A DNA stretch of 64,000 nt from Odoribacter laneus YIT 12061 (GCF_000243215.1 NZ_JH594596.1:1134859-1198858), one strand, 5' to 3'. Positions 1-9,898 are shown, counted from the stretch's first letter. Made by a program: numbers and translations. The notes: a model not told the origin generated them from the sequence alone.

Positions 1-1451
1 TATACAAGTATCCGGGTTTCTTTATGCAGACCCGAACATTACGGAAATACAATGTAGCTCATTCTGCCGACGTATTCGGTTATATCGGAGAAGTAAGTCC
101 GGCCCAGATTGAACGGGATAGCAATTACGCTTTAGGGGATTATATCGGTATCAACGGTTTGGAAAAAAGTTATGAAACGGTATTAAGGGGTACCAAGGGA
201 AAGAGAATTCTGTTGGTCGACAATTACAATCGTGTAAAAGGCTCTTATCACAACGGCGATTACGATGTCCCGGCTATTGTCGGAGGAAATATCACAACAA
301 CACTGGACATCAAATTGCAGGAATATGCTTATCAGTTGATGAGAAATAAAAAGGGGGGTATTGTTGCCATCGAACCCTCAACAGGAGAGATATTATTAAA
401 AGTCTCCAGTCCCGGTTACGATCCTCAGTTATTGGTCGGTCTTGAACGGGGTATGAATTACCGGAAGCTGCAAGCCGATGAGAATACCCCTTTATTCGAT
501 CGTACCGTCATGGCTTCTTACCCTCCCGGCTCTACTTTTAAAACAATTCAAGCCTTGATTGGTTTGCAGGAAGGGGTTATCACTCCCGAATCCCGGTTTG
601 AATGTCACGGAGGTTATTTTTTCAACGGCCTGCGTATGGGATGTCATAACCATGCTTCTCCCCTCGATTTGAAGGCTTCCATACAACATTCCTGTAATCC
701 GTACTATGTAAATGTATGGAGACGTATTTTGGAAAATTCCAAATATCCGAATGTCAGGGAAGCATACGGAAACTGGAGAAAATACGTGATGTCCTTTGGC
801 CTGGGGCAAAAGATATGTCCGGATTTCCGGAATGAGCTGAGCGGCTCCATACCCAGTCAGGAGTATTATGACAAGGTACACAAAACCAAAAACTGGCACT
901 GGATGTATATCATGTCCTTATCTATCGGACAAGGAGAACTGCTGATCACTCCTTTACAAATCGCCAATATTGCTGCTTGTATTGCCAATCGTGGTTATTA
1001 TATGACACCTCATATTGTACGTCCTTCCGAACAGGTCAGCAACTATGTAGAAAAACACATCGTTCCCATCGACCGGAAAAACTTTGAAATAGTCATTGAT
1101 GGAATGCAAATGGCTGCAGGTGGAGGAACGGCACGTAGCGCTTCTATCGATTCTATTATTGTCTGCGGGAAAACGGGTACGGTACAAAATCCTCACGGAG
1201 CAGATCATTCCGTATTTATGGCTTTTGCTCCCAAAGAAAATCCGAAAATAGCCATTGCAGTATACGTAGAAAACGGTATTTGGGGAGCCACCTATGCTGC
1301 TCCTATTGCAGGGTTGATTATGGAAAAATACCTGACAGGGAAAATTTCTCCCCGTAAGAAAGATTTGGAACAGCGGATGATGAATGCGAATTTACTCCCT
1401 GTCAGCAAACAACTGAAGAATGCGGAGAACGAAGAAAATATAGGCGATTAA
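1..1451 (+). CDS. mrdA: Penicillin-binding protein 2 (cell elongation transpeptidase), 5' truncated by window edge
   Basis: Peptidoglycan D,D-transpeptidase of the rod/elongation complex, anchored in the inner membrane and acting in the periplasm with RodA. The frame is open to the left edge (codons from position 3 read YKYPGFF before the first ATG at 24), so the N-terminal membrane anchor and part of the dimerisation domain are missing. The three transpeptidase motifs are visible: SxxK as STFK at 531-542 (catalytic Ser), SxN as SCN at 690-698 and KTG at 1170-1178. The spacing is that of class B PBPs. rodA follows after 12 bases, the usual mrdA-rodA pair; mreBCD would be expected just left of the window. 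Certain as a class B PBP; PBP2 rather than the division PBP3 is inferred from rodA and the motif context. Confidence 0.95.
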   Translation, partial: YKYPGFFMQTRTLRKYNVAHSADVFGYIGEVSPAQIERDSNYALGDYIGINGLEKSYETVLRGTKGKRILLVDNYNRVKGSYHNGDYDVPAIVGGNITTTLDIKLQEYAYQLMRNKKGGIVAIEPSTGEILLKVSSPGYDPQLLVGLERGMNYRKLQADENTPLFDRTVMASYPPGSTFKTIQALIGLQEGVITPESRFECHGGYFFNGLRMGCHNHASPLDLKASIQHSCNPYYVNVWRRILENSKYPNVREAYGNWRKYVMSFGLGQKICPDFRNELSGSIPSQEYYDKVHKTKNWHWMYIMSLSIGQGELLITPLQIANIAACIANRGYYMTPHIVRPSEQVSNYVEKHIVPIDRKNFEIVIDGMQMAAGGGTARSASIDSIIVCGKTGTVQNPHGADHSVFMAFAPKENPKIAIAVYVENGIWGATYAAPIAGLIMEKYLTGKISPRKKDLEQRMMNANLLPVSKQLKNAENEENIGD

Positions 1452-1463
1452 TACACCAACGGC

Positions 1464-2885
1464 ATGAACAGACAATCTAACCTTTTAAAAAATATCGACT
1501 GGGTATCTATTTTTCTCTATACCCTATTGATCTTTATGGGATGGCTGAATATTTATGCGGCTGTATACGACGACACCCATAGTAATATCCTGGACATGAC
1601 CCAAAAATACGGGAAACAACTTCTTTGGATTGGAGCCTCTTTTTTAATCGGCTTTTTGATTTTATTGACTGACAGTAAATTTTTTACAGCTTTTTCTTTT
1701 GTCATATACGGTTTAATGATTTGTCTGTTGGCAGCCGTACTGGTTTTCGGGCGGGAAGTGAACGGGGCCCGTTCCTGGTTTGAATTGGGAGGAATCCGGA
1801 TACAGCCGGCAGAATTTGCTAAGTTTGCCACGGCTTTAGCGGTAGCTAATGTCATGAGCCGGCACGGATTTAAGATCATGCGGTTCTCCAGTTTGCTACA
1901 ATTGGGAATCCTGTTATTTATTCCCGCAGCTCTGATCATTTTACAAAACGATACCGGGTCCGCTTTGGTATACAGTTCTTTTATTCTGGTCATGTACCGG
2001 GAAGGCCTGCACGGATCCATACTGTTGCTCTGCTTTGTTACAGTAGCCCTTTTTATCCTCACTTTGTTGTACAGTCCCTTTACCGTCCTGCTTATTATTA
2101 TTCTGGCCAGTTTGATAGCCTTCTGGTATTACCGCCAGGGAAAAGGGGAATGGTACAAAGTATTGCTTTTTATGACAGGGTGTTTCTTTTTATCATGGGG
2201 AATCTGCTGGGTATTGCAAGGATCGGTTTCCCTTTATCAATTATTATTATATACTTATATGCTCACCTGCCTAATAGGTGTATATTTTATTTACAAGCGG
2301 AAAATGAAACGGATTATGTTCGTTCTTCTGGCTTCCTGGCTTTGTATAGGAGCAACAGTTTCTGTAAGCTACGCTTTCGACCGCCTTCAACCTCATCAAA
2401 AAGACCGTATCAATAATTTACTGGGAATAGAGACCGATTTAACCGGAGCAGGATACAACGTAAATCAATCTAAAATAGCAATCGGTTCCGGAGGATTTTT
2501 AGGCAAGGGATACTTGCAGGGCACCCAGACGAAATTCAATTTTGTTCCGGAACAAAGTACCGATTTTATCTTTTGTACTGTCGGGGAAGAATGGGGATTC
2601 GTCGGAACGACCTTCGTCATGGCCTTGTTTTTAATATTTATTCTCAGACTTATCTATCTCTCCGAACGGCAACGTTCTGATTTTTCCCGGATTTATGGAT
2701 ATGCCGTGGCCTCTATCCTCTTTTTTCATGTTGCTATCAATGTAGGTATGACAATTGGAATCGCACCGGTCATTGGAATCCCTCTCCCTTTCTTTAGTTA
2801 CGGAGGCTCTTCCTTATGGGCTTTTACTATTTTGATCTTTATCTTTTTACGTTTGGATGCAAACCGACTGCAAGTATTTAATTAA
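1464..2885 (+). CDS. rodA: RodA, SEDS-family peptidoglycan glycosyltransferase of the elongasome
   Basis: Polytopic membrane protein of the FtsW/RodA/SpoVE family that polymerises lipid II into glycan strands for lateral wall growth, paired with PBP2. The 473-residue product has about ten hydrophobic segments along its length. Family signatures are visible: NGARSWFELGG followed by IQPAEFAK near residues 95-115, a late block GSGGFLGKGYLQGTQTK then PEQSTDFIF and GEEWGFVG, and the C-terminal PLPFFSYGGSS. It is longer than the typical 370-400 residues because of an extra hydrophobic stretch in the middle (about residues 195-290). The start is ATG at 1464, 12 bases after mrdA, so the two are probably co-transcribed. 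A hairpin at 2903-2939 ends the unit. Confidence 0.95.
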   Translation: MNRQSNLLKNIDWVSIFLYTLLIFMGWLNIYAAVYDDTHSNILDMTQKYGKQLLWIGASFLIGFLILLTDSKFFTAFSFVIYGLMICLLAAVLVFGREVNGARSWFELGGIRIQPAEFAKFATALAVANVMSRHGFKIMRFSSLLQLGILLFIPAALIILQNDTGSALVYSSFILVMYREGLHGSILLLCFVTVALFILTLLYSPFTVLLIIILASLIAFWYYRQGKGEWYKVLLFMTGCFFLSWGICWVLQGSVSLYQLLLYTYMLTCLIGVYFIYKRKMKRIMFVLLASWLCIGATVSVSYAFDRLQPHQKDRINNLLGIETDLTGAGYNVNQSKIAIGSGGFLGKGYLQGTQTKFNFVPEQSTDFIFCTVGEEWGFVGTTFVMALFLIFILRLIYLSERQRSDFSRIYGYAVASILFFHVAINVGMTIGIAPVIGIPLPFFSYGGSSLWAFTILIFIFLRLDANRLQVFN

Positions 2886-2902
2886 CAGTAAGTATATTGT
2901 AT

Positions 2903-2939
2903 ACCTTTCTCCTCTATCGTAAGAGAGAAAAAGGTTTTT
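2903..2939 (+). terminator. Rho-independent terminator after rodA
   Basis: ACCTTTCTC pairs imperfectly with GAGAAAAAGGT across a short loop, and the second arm runs straight into TTTTTA. It lies 18 bases after the rodA stop, in the gap before hutI. Confidence 0.6.
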
Positions 2940-3006
2940 ATACAAACGTTTTAAATATCGGGCTTTTTTCCTATTTTAGTGCCTTCATTAAAAATAAATC
3001 ATACTT

Positions 3007-4260
3007 ATGAAAACATTGATAACAAATATAAAACAACTGGTACAGACCGAAAAAACACCTCGTAAATGGGTTGCCGGAAAAGATATGGCTCAGCTGGAAA
3101 CAATAAGTCATGCTTATTTGTTGGTGGAGGGGGAAAAGATCGCAGCTTTCGGTCCTATGGAAGAACTCGATCGCGAAGAAATCGAAAAAGAAAGTGGAAT
3201 TTTAAAAGAAATCGATGCGACGGGACGTTTGATATTACCTTCTTTCTGTGATTCTCACACGCATTTGGTGTATGCCGGTAGCCGGGAAATTGAATATATC
3301 GATAAAATCAAGGGATTGTCTTATGAAGAAATTGCCCGCAGAGGAGGCGGCATCCTGAATTCAGCACAAAGAATCCGGGAAACGAGTGAACAGGAATTAT
3401 ACGATTCGGCTTTAATACGGCTGGAAGAGATAGCCATGTACGGGACCGGAGCCGTGGAAATTAAAAGCGGGTATGGTTTGGATACCGAGAGCGAACTGAA
3501 GATGTTAAGGGTAATCCGCCGGCTGAAAGAAAGTACACCCTTACTGATTAAATCCACCTTTTTAGGAGCCCACGCCCTACCGGCTGCTTATAAACACGAT
3601 CAAACAGGATATGTAAATCTGATTATCAACGAAATGATTCCTGCTGTAGCGGCTGAAGATTTAGCGGACTATATAGACGTATTCTGTGACAAAGGCTTTT
3701 TCACTGTAGAAGATACCGATCGCATATTAAATGCAGGGATGAAATACGGAATGCGTGCGAAGATACATGCCAATGAATTGGATTACTCGGGTGGTGTACA
3801 AGTCGGTGTAAAATACAATGCCATTTCTGTAGATCATTTGGAATATGTCGGAGAAGAAGAGATTGATTGTCTTTTATCAAGTGAGACGATGCCAACCGTC
3901 TTACCGGGAGCAGCTTTTTTTCTGAATATGCCCTATTCTCCTGTGCGCCGGATGATCAATGCCGGTTTACCGGTAGCTTTGGCTTCCGATTATAATCCGG
4001 GCTCCTCTCCTTCCGGCAATATGAAATTCGTCATGTCTTTGGGATGCATCAATTACAAAATGTTACCGGAAGAAGTCATTCATGCAACGACTCTCAATTC
4101 GGCTTACGCCATGGGAGTCGAAGAAGAAGCCGGGAGTATTGCGGTAGGTAAATGGGCTAATTTTTACATTACCACTCCTGTTCCGGGCATAGAGTATCTT
4201 CCCTATGCTTACGGCAGCCATTTGATTGATGCCGTTTTTTTGAAAGGGGAACAAATGTAA
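3007..4260 (+). CDS. hutI: Imidazolonepropionase (histidine degradation)
   Basis: Cytosolic metal-dependent amidohydrolase that opens imidazolone-5-propanoate to N-formimino-L-glutamate, the third step of histidine breakdown. The 417 residues match the family length. Metal and catalytic motifs are visible: DSHTHL with His84 and His86, EIKSGYGLD near residue 155, FLGAHALP near 185, HANEL with His254, SVDHLEY with His277, and ASDYNPGS with Asp328. The ATG at 3007 gives a normal N-terminus. Next downstream is the fused ftcD (154-base gap), which consumes the product. Neither hutH nor hutU is in the window. Confidence 0.96.
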   Translation: MKTLITNIKQLVQTEKTPRKWVAGKDMAQLETISHAYLLVEGEKIAAFGPMEELDREEIEKESGILKEIDATGRLILPSFCDSHTHLVYAGSREIEYIDKIKGLSYEEIARRGGGILNSAQRIRETSEQELYDSALIRLEEIAMYGTGAVEIKSGYGLDTESELKMLRVIRRLKESTPLLIKSTFLGAHALPAAYKHDQTGYVNLIINEMIPAVAAEDLADYIDVFCDKGFFTVEDTDRILNAGMKYGMRAKIHANELDYSGGVQVGVKYNAISVDHLEYVGEEEIDCLLSSETMPTVLPGAAFFLNMPYSPVRRMINAGLPVALASDYNPGSSPSGNMKFVMSLGCINYKMLPEEVIHATTLNSAYAMGVEEEAGSIAVGKWANFYITTPVPGIEYLPYAYGSHLIDAVFLKGEQM

Positions 4261-4414
4261 AGTTTTAACCGAAGATGCTCCTTCGCAAATAGCCGGAAAA
4301 GAAAGATGAAAAGTGTTCCTGAAATCAGATATAAAAACGAAAGGCAGACTTTTTCATCCAAATATTTATAAAACTAGATAAAAAGGTGGAACAACTACTT
4401 TTAAAATAAAAGAT

Positions 4415-6118
4415 ATGAAAAAACAACTTATTGAATGTGTTCCTAATTTCAGTGAAGGAAACGACATGAATATTATCAACCAGATTACCGCAGCGATGAA
4501 AACGGTAGAAGGTATTAGTGTTATCGATGTCGATCCGGGTAAAGCCACGAACCGCACAGTAGTGACTATGGTGGGGGAACCGGAAGCGGTCTGTGAAGCT
4601 GCATTCCGGGCTGTAAAAAAGGCTGCGGAACTCATAGATATGACAAAGCATAAAGGGGCTCATCCCCGTTTTGGAGCTACCGATGTATGTCCTTTAATTC
4701 CGGTTTCCAATATCACGATGGAAGAAACGGTAGACTATGCCAGAAAATTAGCCGAACGCATAGGGAAAGAATTGCAGATCCCGGTTTATTGCTACGAGTT
4801 TGCTGCTTTTACTCCGGAAAGGAAAAATCTGGCTGTTTGCCGGGCTGGGGAATATGAAGCCTTGGGAGAACGCTTGGGAAGTGAACAATGGCATCCCGAT
4901 TTCGGACCGCGGGAATTAAATGCCCATACGGCTAAGACAGGAGCTACAGCTGTAGGAGCCCGGAATTTTCTGGTGGCTTATAATGTAAATCTCAACACGA
5001 CTTCTACCCGGCGTGCCAACGCCATTGCTTTTGACGTCAGAGAAAGAGGACGGGTAAAACGGGAAGGAAATCCGATTACCGGAAAACCTGTCAAAGATGA
5101 AAATGGGAAGAACGTCATGATTCCGGGAACTCTTAAATCGGTCAAGGCTATCGGTTGGTATATTGAGGAATATGGTATCGCACAAATTTCCATGAACCTG
5201 ACAGATATTTCAGTCACTTCTGTGCATGAAGCTTTCGATGAAGTTTGCCGGAAAGCTGCCGACCGGGGGATCCGGGTAACCGGCTCCGAATTGGTCGGGG
5301 TCATTCCCTTGCAAGCCATGTTGGACGCCGGACGTTATTTTTTACGGAAACAACAACGTTCTACTGGCGTATCGGATAAAGAACTGATAAAAATTGCCGT
5401 CAAGTCATTAGGTTTGGACGAGCTTTATCCTTTTGACCCACAGAAAAAAATTATTGAATACATATTGGAAGAAGAAGCGAACAAGGGACAAAAAAAGTTA
5501 ATCGACAGGACGCTGACGGATTTTGCTGATGAAACGGCTTCGGAATCGCCGGCTCCCGGAGGCGGATCCATCTCTGCTTATATGGGAGCTTTGGGAGCTG
5601 CCTTGGGTACCATGGTAGCGAACCTTTCTTCCCACAAACGGGGTTGGGATGAACGTTGGGAAGAATTCAGTGACTGGGCTGAAAAAGGAAAAGCTTTCCA
5701 AATACAATTGATGAAATTGGTGGATGAAGATACCAATGCTTTCAATAAAATAATGGATGCTTTCAGTCTGCCTAAAAAAACAGAGGAAGAAAAAGCGATC
5801 CGGAAACAGGCTGTACAGGAAGCGACCCGCTTTGCCACAGAAGTACCCTTCAAGACAATGCAACTTTGTTACGAATGTATGTCTGTAGCCAAAGCTATGG
5901 CTGAAATCGGAAATCCGAATTCTGTTACAGATGCTGGTGTGGGAGCCTTGGCTGCCCGGGCCGGCGTAGTGGGAGCATTCCTGAATGTAAAAATTAATGC
6001 ATCCGGCTTAGACGATAAAGCATACGCAGAAAAAATAATCCGGGAAGGGGAAAATGTCGTCGAAAAAGCCGGACAATTGGAAGCAGAAATTTTACAGATT
6101 GTCCATTCTAAAATTTAA
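4415..6118 (+). CDS. ftcD: Bifunctional glutamate formimidoyltransferase / formimidoyl-THF cyclodeaminase
   Basis: Transfers the formimino group of N-formiminoglutamate to tetrahydrofolate, then cyclises and deaminates it to 5,10-methenyl-THF. Two enzymes are fused in 567 residues. The N-terminal transferase starts with IECVPNFSEG and continues with DPGKATNRTVVT and HKGAHPRFGATDVCP (residues 1-330). The C-terminal all-helical cyclodeaminase begins near residue 360, with the hallmark ESPAPGGGSISAYMGALGAA at about 374-393, through GNPNSVTDAGVG near 500. The same fusion occurs in mammals and some Bacteroidetes; many bacteria keep separate genes. It follows hutI, and fhs (33164) can use the resulting one-carbon folates. 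The ATG at 4415 matches the family N-terminus. Confidence 0.95.
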   Translation: MKKQLIECVPNFSEGNDMNIINQITAAMKTVEGISVIDVDPGKATNRTVVTMVGEPEAVCEAAFRAVKKAAELIDMTKHKGAHPRFGATDVCPLIPVSNITMEETVDYARKLAERIGKELQIPVYCYEFAAFTPERKNLAVCRAGEYEALGERLGSEQWHPDFGPRELNAHTAKTGATAVGARNFLVAYNVNLNTTSTRRANAIAFDVRERGRVKREGNPITGKPVKDENGKNVMIPGTLKSVKAIGWYIEEYGIAQISMNLTDISVTSVHEAFDEVCRKAADRGIRVTGSELVGVIPLQAMLDAGRYFLRKQQRSTGVSDKELIKIAVKSLGLDELYPFDPQKKIIEYILEEEANKGQKKLIDRTLTDFADETASESPAPGGGSISAYMGALGAALGTMVANLSSHKRGWDERWEEFSDWAEKGKAFQIQLMKLVDEDTNAFNKIMDAFSLPKKTEEEKAIRKQAVQEATRFATEVPFKTMQLCYECMSVAKAMAEIGNPNSVTDAGVGALAARAGVVGAFLNVKINASGLDDKAYAEKIIREGENVVEKAGQLEAEILQIVHSKI

Positions 6119-6149
6119 ACTTCGTTTTTAGAGGAAAAATTAATAATTC

Positions 6150-6196
6150 AAGGGGGAAGGGTGTCCTAAAAGGAATTTTCAGACACTCTCCCCCTT
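6150..6196 (+). terminator. Terminator hairpin after ftcD
   Basis: AAGGGGGAAGGGTGTC pairs with GACACTCTCCCCCTT (one bulge, one mismatch), followed by an AT-rich tract. It sits 31 bases after the ftcD stop and closes the hut unit. Confidence 0.75.
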
Positions 6197-6294
6197 ATTA
6201 TTATAGAAACATATAATATCTTTCTTTTACATATTTTATTAACAAACATTTAAGAAAAATTTCAATACGTATAAGGAATAATCTCCAATTTAAT

Positions 6295-6302
6295 TAATTT
6301 TG
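6295..6302 (+). promoter_or_regulatory. Candidate Bacteroidetes -7 box before the P-type ATPase gene
   Basis: TAATTTTG matches TAnnTTTG exactly, 29 bases before the preferred ATG at 6332. No convincing TTTG-like -33 element is found 19-21 bases upstream, so the assignment is tentative. Confidence 0.4.
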
Positions 6303-6331
6303 GAGGGTTATAAAAAGTACACTTGAAGACG

Positions 6332-8974
6332 ATGGAAAATAAACATTACGCTGGTTTATCAAAGCAACAGGTAAAAGAAAGCCGTGAAAAACACGGAGTC
6401 AATCTTTTGACCCCTCCTACCCAAGTTCCTTTGTGGAAATTATTTTTGGAAAAATTTAAAGATCCTATTATCCGGATCTTGTTGGTTGCAGCAGCTCTTT
6501 CCTTAATTATATCCATCCTTCACAATGAGTATGCGGAGACCATCGGAATTATTGCGGCTATTCTATTAGCTACTGGTGTAGGGTTTTGGTTTGAAATGGA
6601 TGCCAATAAAAAATTCAAACTGCTCAATCAGGTCAATGATGATATTCTGGTTAAAGTCATCCGGGATGGTAATATTCAGGAAGTTCCCAAAAAAGATATC
6701 GTTGTCGGAGATATCGTTGTGTTGGAGACAGGTGAAGAAGTTCCAGCAGACGGGGATTTACTGGAAGCCGTTTCTCTTCAGGTAAACGAATCGACTCTAA
6801 CCGGAGAACCGGTGATTGATAAAACGACCCATCCCGAGGAATACGATGTGGAGGCGACCTATCCTTCCAACCGAATTCTGCGGGGAACTACAATTGTCAA
6901 CGGGCATTGTATTTACGAAGTAAAAACAGTAGGTGACGCTACGGAATTCGGAAAAGTAGCGGAAAAGTCTACAGAAATCACCGATGATAAAACCCCGCTC
7001 AGTAAACAATTAGAGCGTCTGGCACATTTTATCAGTATTGTCGGGTTTATTGTTGCAGGGCTTACTTTCTTTGGTTTATTAGGAAAAGATATCATTGAAG
7101 GTGTATTTACTTCCGAAAATCTTTTCACTTTGGATACTGCCGGCAGAATATTAAAATATTTTATGGTGGCCGTTACCTTGATTGTCGTTTCTGTACCGGA
7201 AGGCCTGCCGATGAGTGTCACCTTAAGTTTGGCATTGAGTATGAGAAAAATGCTGAAGACAAATAATTTAGTCCGGAAGATGCATGCTTGTGAGACCATG
7301 GGGGCTACTACTGTTATCTGTACAGACAAGACCGGTACGCTGACACAAAATCAAATGCAGGTATACCAAACCAACTTCTATGCTCTTGCAAACCAGAAGT
7401 TGGGAGAGGATCAAACCAGCCAATTGATAAAAGAGGGTATTTCTGTGAACTCTACGGCCTTTCTGGATTATACAGACCCGGAAAAAATCAAGACGTTAGG
7501 AAATCCTACAGAAGCAGCACTGCTTTTGTGGCTGCACTCCCAAGGGGTGAATTATATAGATTACAGGGAAAATGCTTCAGTTGTCGAACAGCTTACGTTT
7601 TCCACGGAACGGAAATATATGGCTACAATCGTGAAAGCTTCACAAGGAGAACAGCTCCTCTATATAAAGGGAGCTCCCGAAATTGTATTTTCTAAATGTA
7701 GCCGCGTACTCACTGCGGAAGGTTTAAAGCCGGTAGCAGAATATGGAGAAGAGGTGGAAAAACAACTCCTCGCCTATCAAAATCAGGCTAGGCGTACTTT
7801 AGGTTTTGCCTATAAAACAATAAATTGTAAAGGAGGGGATTGTATTGAAAAATTTGCAAAAAGCGACCTTATCTTTCTGGGGATAGTCGCTATTTCAGAC
7901 CCTGTCCGGCCAGACGTTCCTGCGGCAGTACAAAGATGTCTGAATGCAGGGATCGATGTAAAAATTGTGACAGGCGATACACCGGCTACTGCCCGGGAAA
8001 TCGGAAGGCAAATCGGAATCTGGAAAGAAGGAGATACCGCAGAACAAATCATCACGGGAGTAGATTTCGAAAAACTGCCCGATCCGGAAGCCGCCCAGCG
8101 CGTTTTAAAATTGAAGATTATGTGCCGGGCCCGTCCTACAGATAAACAACGTTTAGTAGAACTTTTAAAACAATCAGGAGCTGTTGTGGCCGTAACGGGA
8201 GACGGGACGAATGATGCTCCGGCTTTAAATCATGCCGATGTAGGATTATCGATGGGAACCGGAACTTCCGTTGCAAAAGAAGCCAGTGATATTACACTTC
8301 TGGACGATTCTTTCAACAGCATCGCAACTGCCGTCATGTGGGGACGTTCCCTCTACCACAATATACAACGCTTTATCCTCTTCCAACTGACCATCAACCT
8401 CTCGGCTCTCCTGATCGTACTGCTGGGCTCTATTTTCGGACAGGAACTGCCCTTGACTGTAACCCAAATGCTATGGGTAAATATGATTATCGATACTTTT
8501 GCTGCAGCAGCTTTGGCTTCCCTTCCTCCCAATCCGAATGTAATGGAGGAGAAACCCCGGAAATCCACAGATTTCATCATCACCAAACCTATGCGCAACC
8601 GTATCATTGGTATCGGTATTTCCTTTACGATCATTTTACTGGGATTAATGTACTATTTTACCAACGAAGAGGGGGTAATTTCCCGCTATAATTTATCGGT
8701 ATTTTTCACCACTTTTGTCCTGTTGCAATTCTGGAATATGTTCAATGCCAAGGCTTTTATTTCTGGTAGTTCTGCATTTAAAGGTCTTTCGAAAAGTACA
8801 GGATTTCTAATTGTCATGGGTCTCATTCCCGTTGGTCAGTTTCTGATAGTGGAATTCGGAGGAGATGTATTCCGTACTGTGCCCCTTTCTTTGAAAGACT
8901 GGGGAATAATTATCGGTCTGACATCTGTAGTCCTCTGGATGGGAGAAATAGTCCGTCTGTTCCGGAAAAAATAA
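6332..8974 (+). CDS. Calcium-translocating P-type ATPase, PMCA type
   Basis: P2-type cation ATPase of 880 residues that probably exports Ca2+ from the cytosol. In order: N-terminal cation-ATPase domain; first membrane pair (about 50-100); actuator domain with LTGEPV near 160; M4 with VPEGLPMSVTLSLALSM near 290; phosphorylation motif CTDKTGTLT with Asp332; nucleotide domain with KGAPE near 447; hinge GDGTNDAPAL at 623-632; six C-terminal helices. PEGLP in M4 and the lack of Cys-rich metal motifs favour Ca2+ over heavy metals. The open frame can begin at a TTG at 6323, but the ATG at 6332 is preferred. It appears monocistronic between two hairpins. Confidence 0.93.
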   Translation: MENKHYAGLSKQQVKESREKHGVNLLTPPTQVPLWKLFLEKFKDPIIRILLVAAALSLIISILHNEYAETIGIIAAILLATGVGFWFEMDANKKFKLLNQVNDDILVKVIRDGNIQEVPKKDIVVGDIVVLETGEEVPADGDLLEAVSLQVNESTLTGEPVIDKTTHPEEYDVEATYPSNRILRGTTIVNGHCIYEVKTVGDATEFGKVAEKSTEITDDKTPLSKQLERLAHFISIVGFIVAGLTFFGLLGKDIIEGVFTSENLFTLDTAGRILKYFMVAVTLIVVSVPEGLPMSVTLSLALSMRKMLKTNNLVRKMHACETMGATTVICTDKTGTLTQNQMQVYQTNFYALANQKLGEDQTSQLIKEGISVNSTAFLDYTDPEKIKTLGNPTEAALLLWLHSQGVNYIDYRENASVVEQLTFSTERKYMATIVKASQGEQLLYIKGAPEIVFSKCSRVLTAEGLKPVAEYGEEVEKQLLAYQNQARRTLGFAYKTINCKGGDCIEKFAKSDLIFLGIVAISDPVRPDVPAAVQRCLNAGIDVKIVTGDTPATAREIGRQIGIWKEGDTAEQIITGVDFEKLPDPEAAQRVLKLKIMCRARPTDKQRLVELLKQSGAVVAVTGDGTNDAPALNHADVGLSMGTGTSVAKEASDITLLDDSFNSIATAVMWGRSLYHNIQRFILFQLTINLSALLIVLLGSIFGQELPLTVTQMLWVNMIIDTFAAAALASLPPNPNVMEEKPRKSTDFIITKPMRNRIIGIGISFTIILLGLMYYFTNEEGVISRYNLSVFFTTFVLLQFWNMFNAKAFISGSSAFKGLSKSTGFLIVMGLIPVGQFLIVEFGGDVFRTVPLSLKDWGIIIGLTSVVLWMGEIVRLFRKK

Positions 8975-8991
8975 AAGACATCGTAATATTA

Positions 8992-9023
8992 AGCCGGAAA
9001 GATAGAGAAGGATATTTCCGGCT
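8992..9023. terminator. Perfect hairpin downstream of the P-type ATPase
   Basis: AGCCGGAAA at 8992-9000 and its exact complement TTTCCGGCT at 9015-9023 are separated by 14 bases. There is no T tract on either side, so it may be a transcript-end stabiliser rather than a classical terminator. It lies between convergent genes. Confidence 0.45.
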
Positions 9024-9045
9024 AGGAACAGCTCCCTGTTTCTCT

Positions 9046-9079
9046 GATGAACGAACTCAGAACCGAAGGTTCGTTCATC
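9046..9079. repeat. 11-bp perfect inverted repeat between convergent genes
   Basis: GATGAACGAAC at 9046-9056 and GTTCGTTCATC at 9069-9079 are exact complements with a 12-base loop. It is the second hairpin in the 153-base gap between the ATPase gene and bioC. No T tract follows in either direction. Confidence 0.6.
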
Positions 9080-9127
9080 CAGACTTCGACAGAAGATATT
9101 CCTCTGGTGTAATTTCCGGAATTTTTA

Positions 9128-9898
9128 TCAGTCTGGACGACAACCCTTCTTTTTACGGCATACGAAATACATCGGGTGATAGGTCAGGGGAAGCCCCCGG
9201 GAAGAAGAAAACAACAAACGGTATTCTGCACAAAAATGGTCTAAACGACCTTTTGTCCAGCCATCGGCTCGTCCTACGGCATTTACGCCGGTACGTTTTA
9301 TATGTCGTATAATGTCTATCGGATCTGAAAAATAAAGAGTATGCTTTGCCTCTTCTGTATACAAAACGTCAAAATCCTCAGCCAAAAGTTTCGTCCATTC
9401 TATCCTGTCCGGATAAACAAGTCCCTGATGAGTAATTGTTTTTAATTCATACAAATTTTCTTTCCCAAAAGTACTGAATGCCAATATTCCTTCTGTTGTC
9501 AGATGTTCAGCAAATTTCTTAAATACAGCTTTCGGGTGATTCAACCATTGAAAAGTAGAAGAGGAAACAATCGCATCAAAAGTACCGGGCAAAGGTATAC
9601 ATTCAATATCCCCCACCAAAAAATGATTCCGGTCAATTTCACATACAGCGGAAGTTTTACAACACATCTCCTCTACAATATCATTGATAACCAAAATAGA
9701 ATCTTCACATTTCCGTTTTAGCTTACGGGTAAATAAACCGGTACCACATCCCACTTCCAAAATACGAAACAAAACTTCTTCCGAATACTTCTCCAGTAAC
9801 TGAAAAAGTCTTTCAGCAATCAGCTTTTGCACCGTGGCATTTTCTTCATAACTTTCCACACTACGACGGAAACGGCATTTTATCTCTGTTTTATCCAT
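9128..9898 (-). CDS. bioC: BioC, malonyl-ACP O-methyltransferase
   Basis: SAM-dependent methyltransferase that caps malonyl-ACP as its methyl ester, letting fatty-acid enzymes build the pimeloyl chain of biotin. The 256 residues contain the class I SAM-binding motif ILEVGCGTGLFTRKL near 45-60, followed by VINDIVEEM and the post-motif region FDAIVSSSTFQWL typical of BioC. It is the last gene of the minus-strand biotin cluster, 69 bases after bioG. BioC and BioG act in sequence: methylation first, then de-esterification of pimeloyl-ACP. Confidence 0.93.
   Translation of the reverse strand: MDKTEIKCRFRRSVESYEENATVQKLIAERLFQLLEKYSEEVLFRILEVGCGTGLFTRKLKRKCEDSILVINDIVEEMCCKTSAVCEIDRNHFLVGDIECIPLPGTFDAIVSSSTFQWLNHPKAVFKKFAEHLTTEGILAFSTFGKENLYELKTITHQGLVYPDRIEWTKLLAEDFDVLYTEEAKHTLYFSDPIDIIRHIKRTGVNAVGRADGWTKGRLDHFCAEYRLLFSSSRGLPLTYHPMYFVCRKKKGCRPD

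Noticed and set aside
492..899. 135-codon open frame on the minus strand inside mrdA
   Set aside because: It lies wholly within a gene with clear PBP motifs and has no family signal; similar antisense frames inside ftcD, dnaB, recN and fhs were dropped for the same reason.
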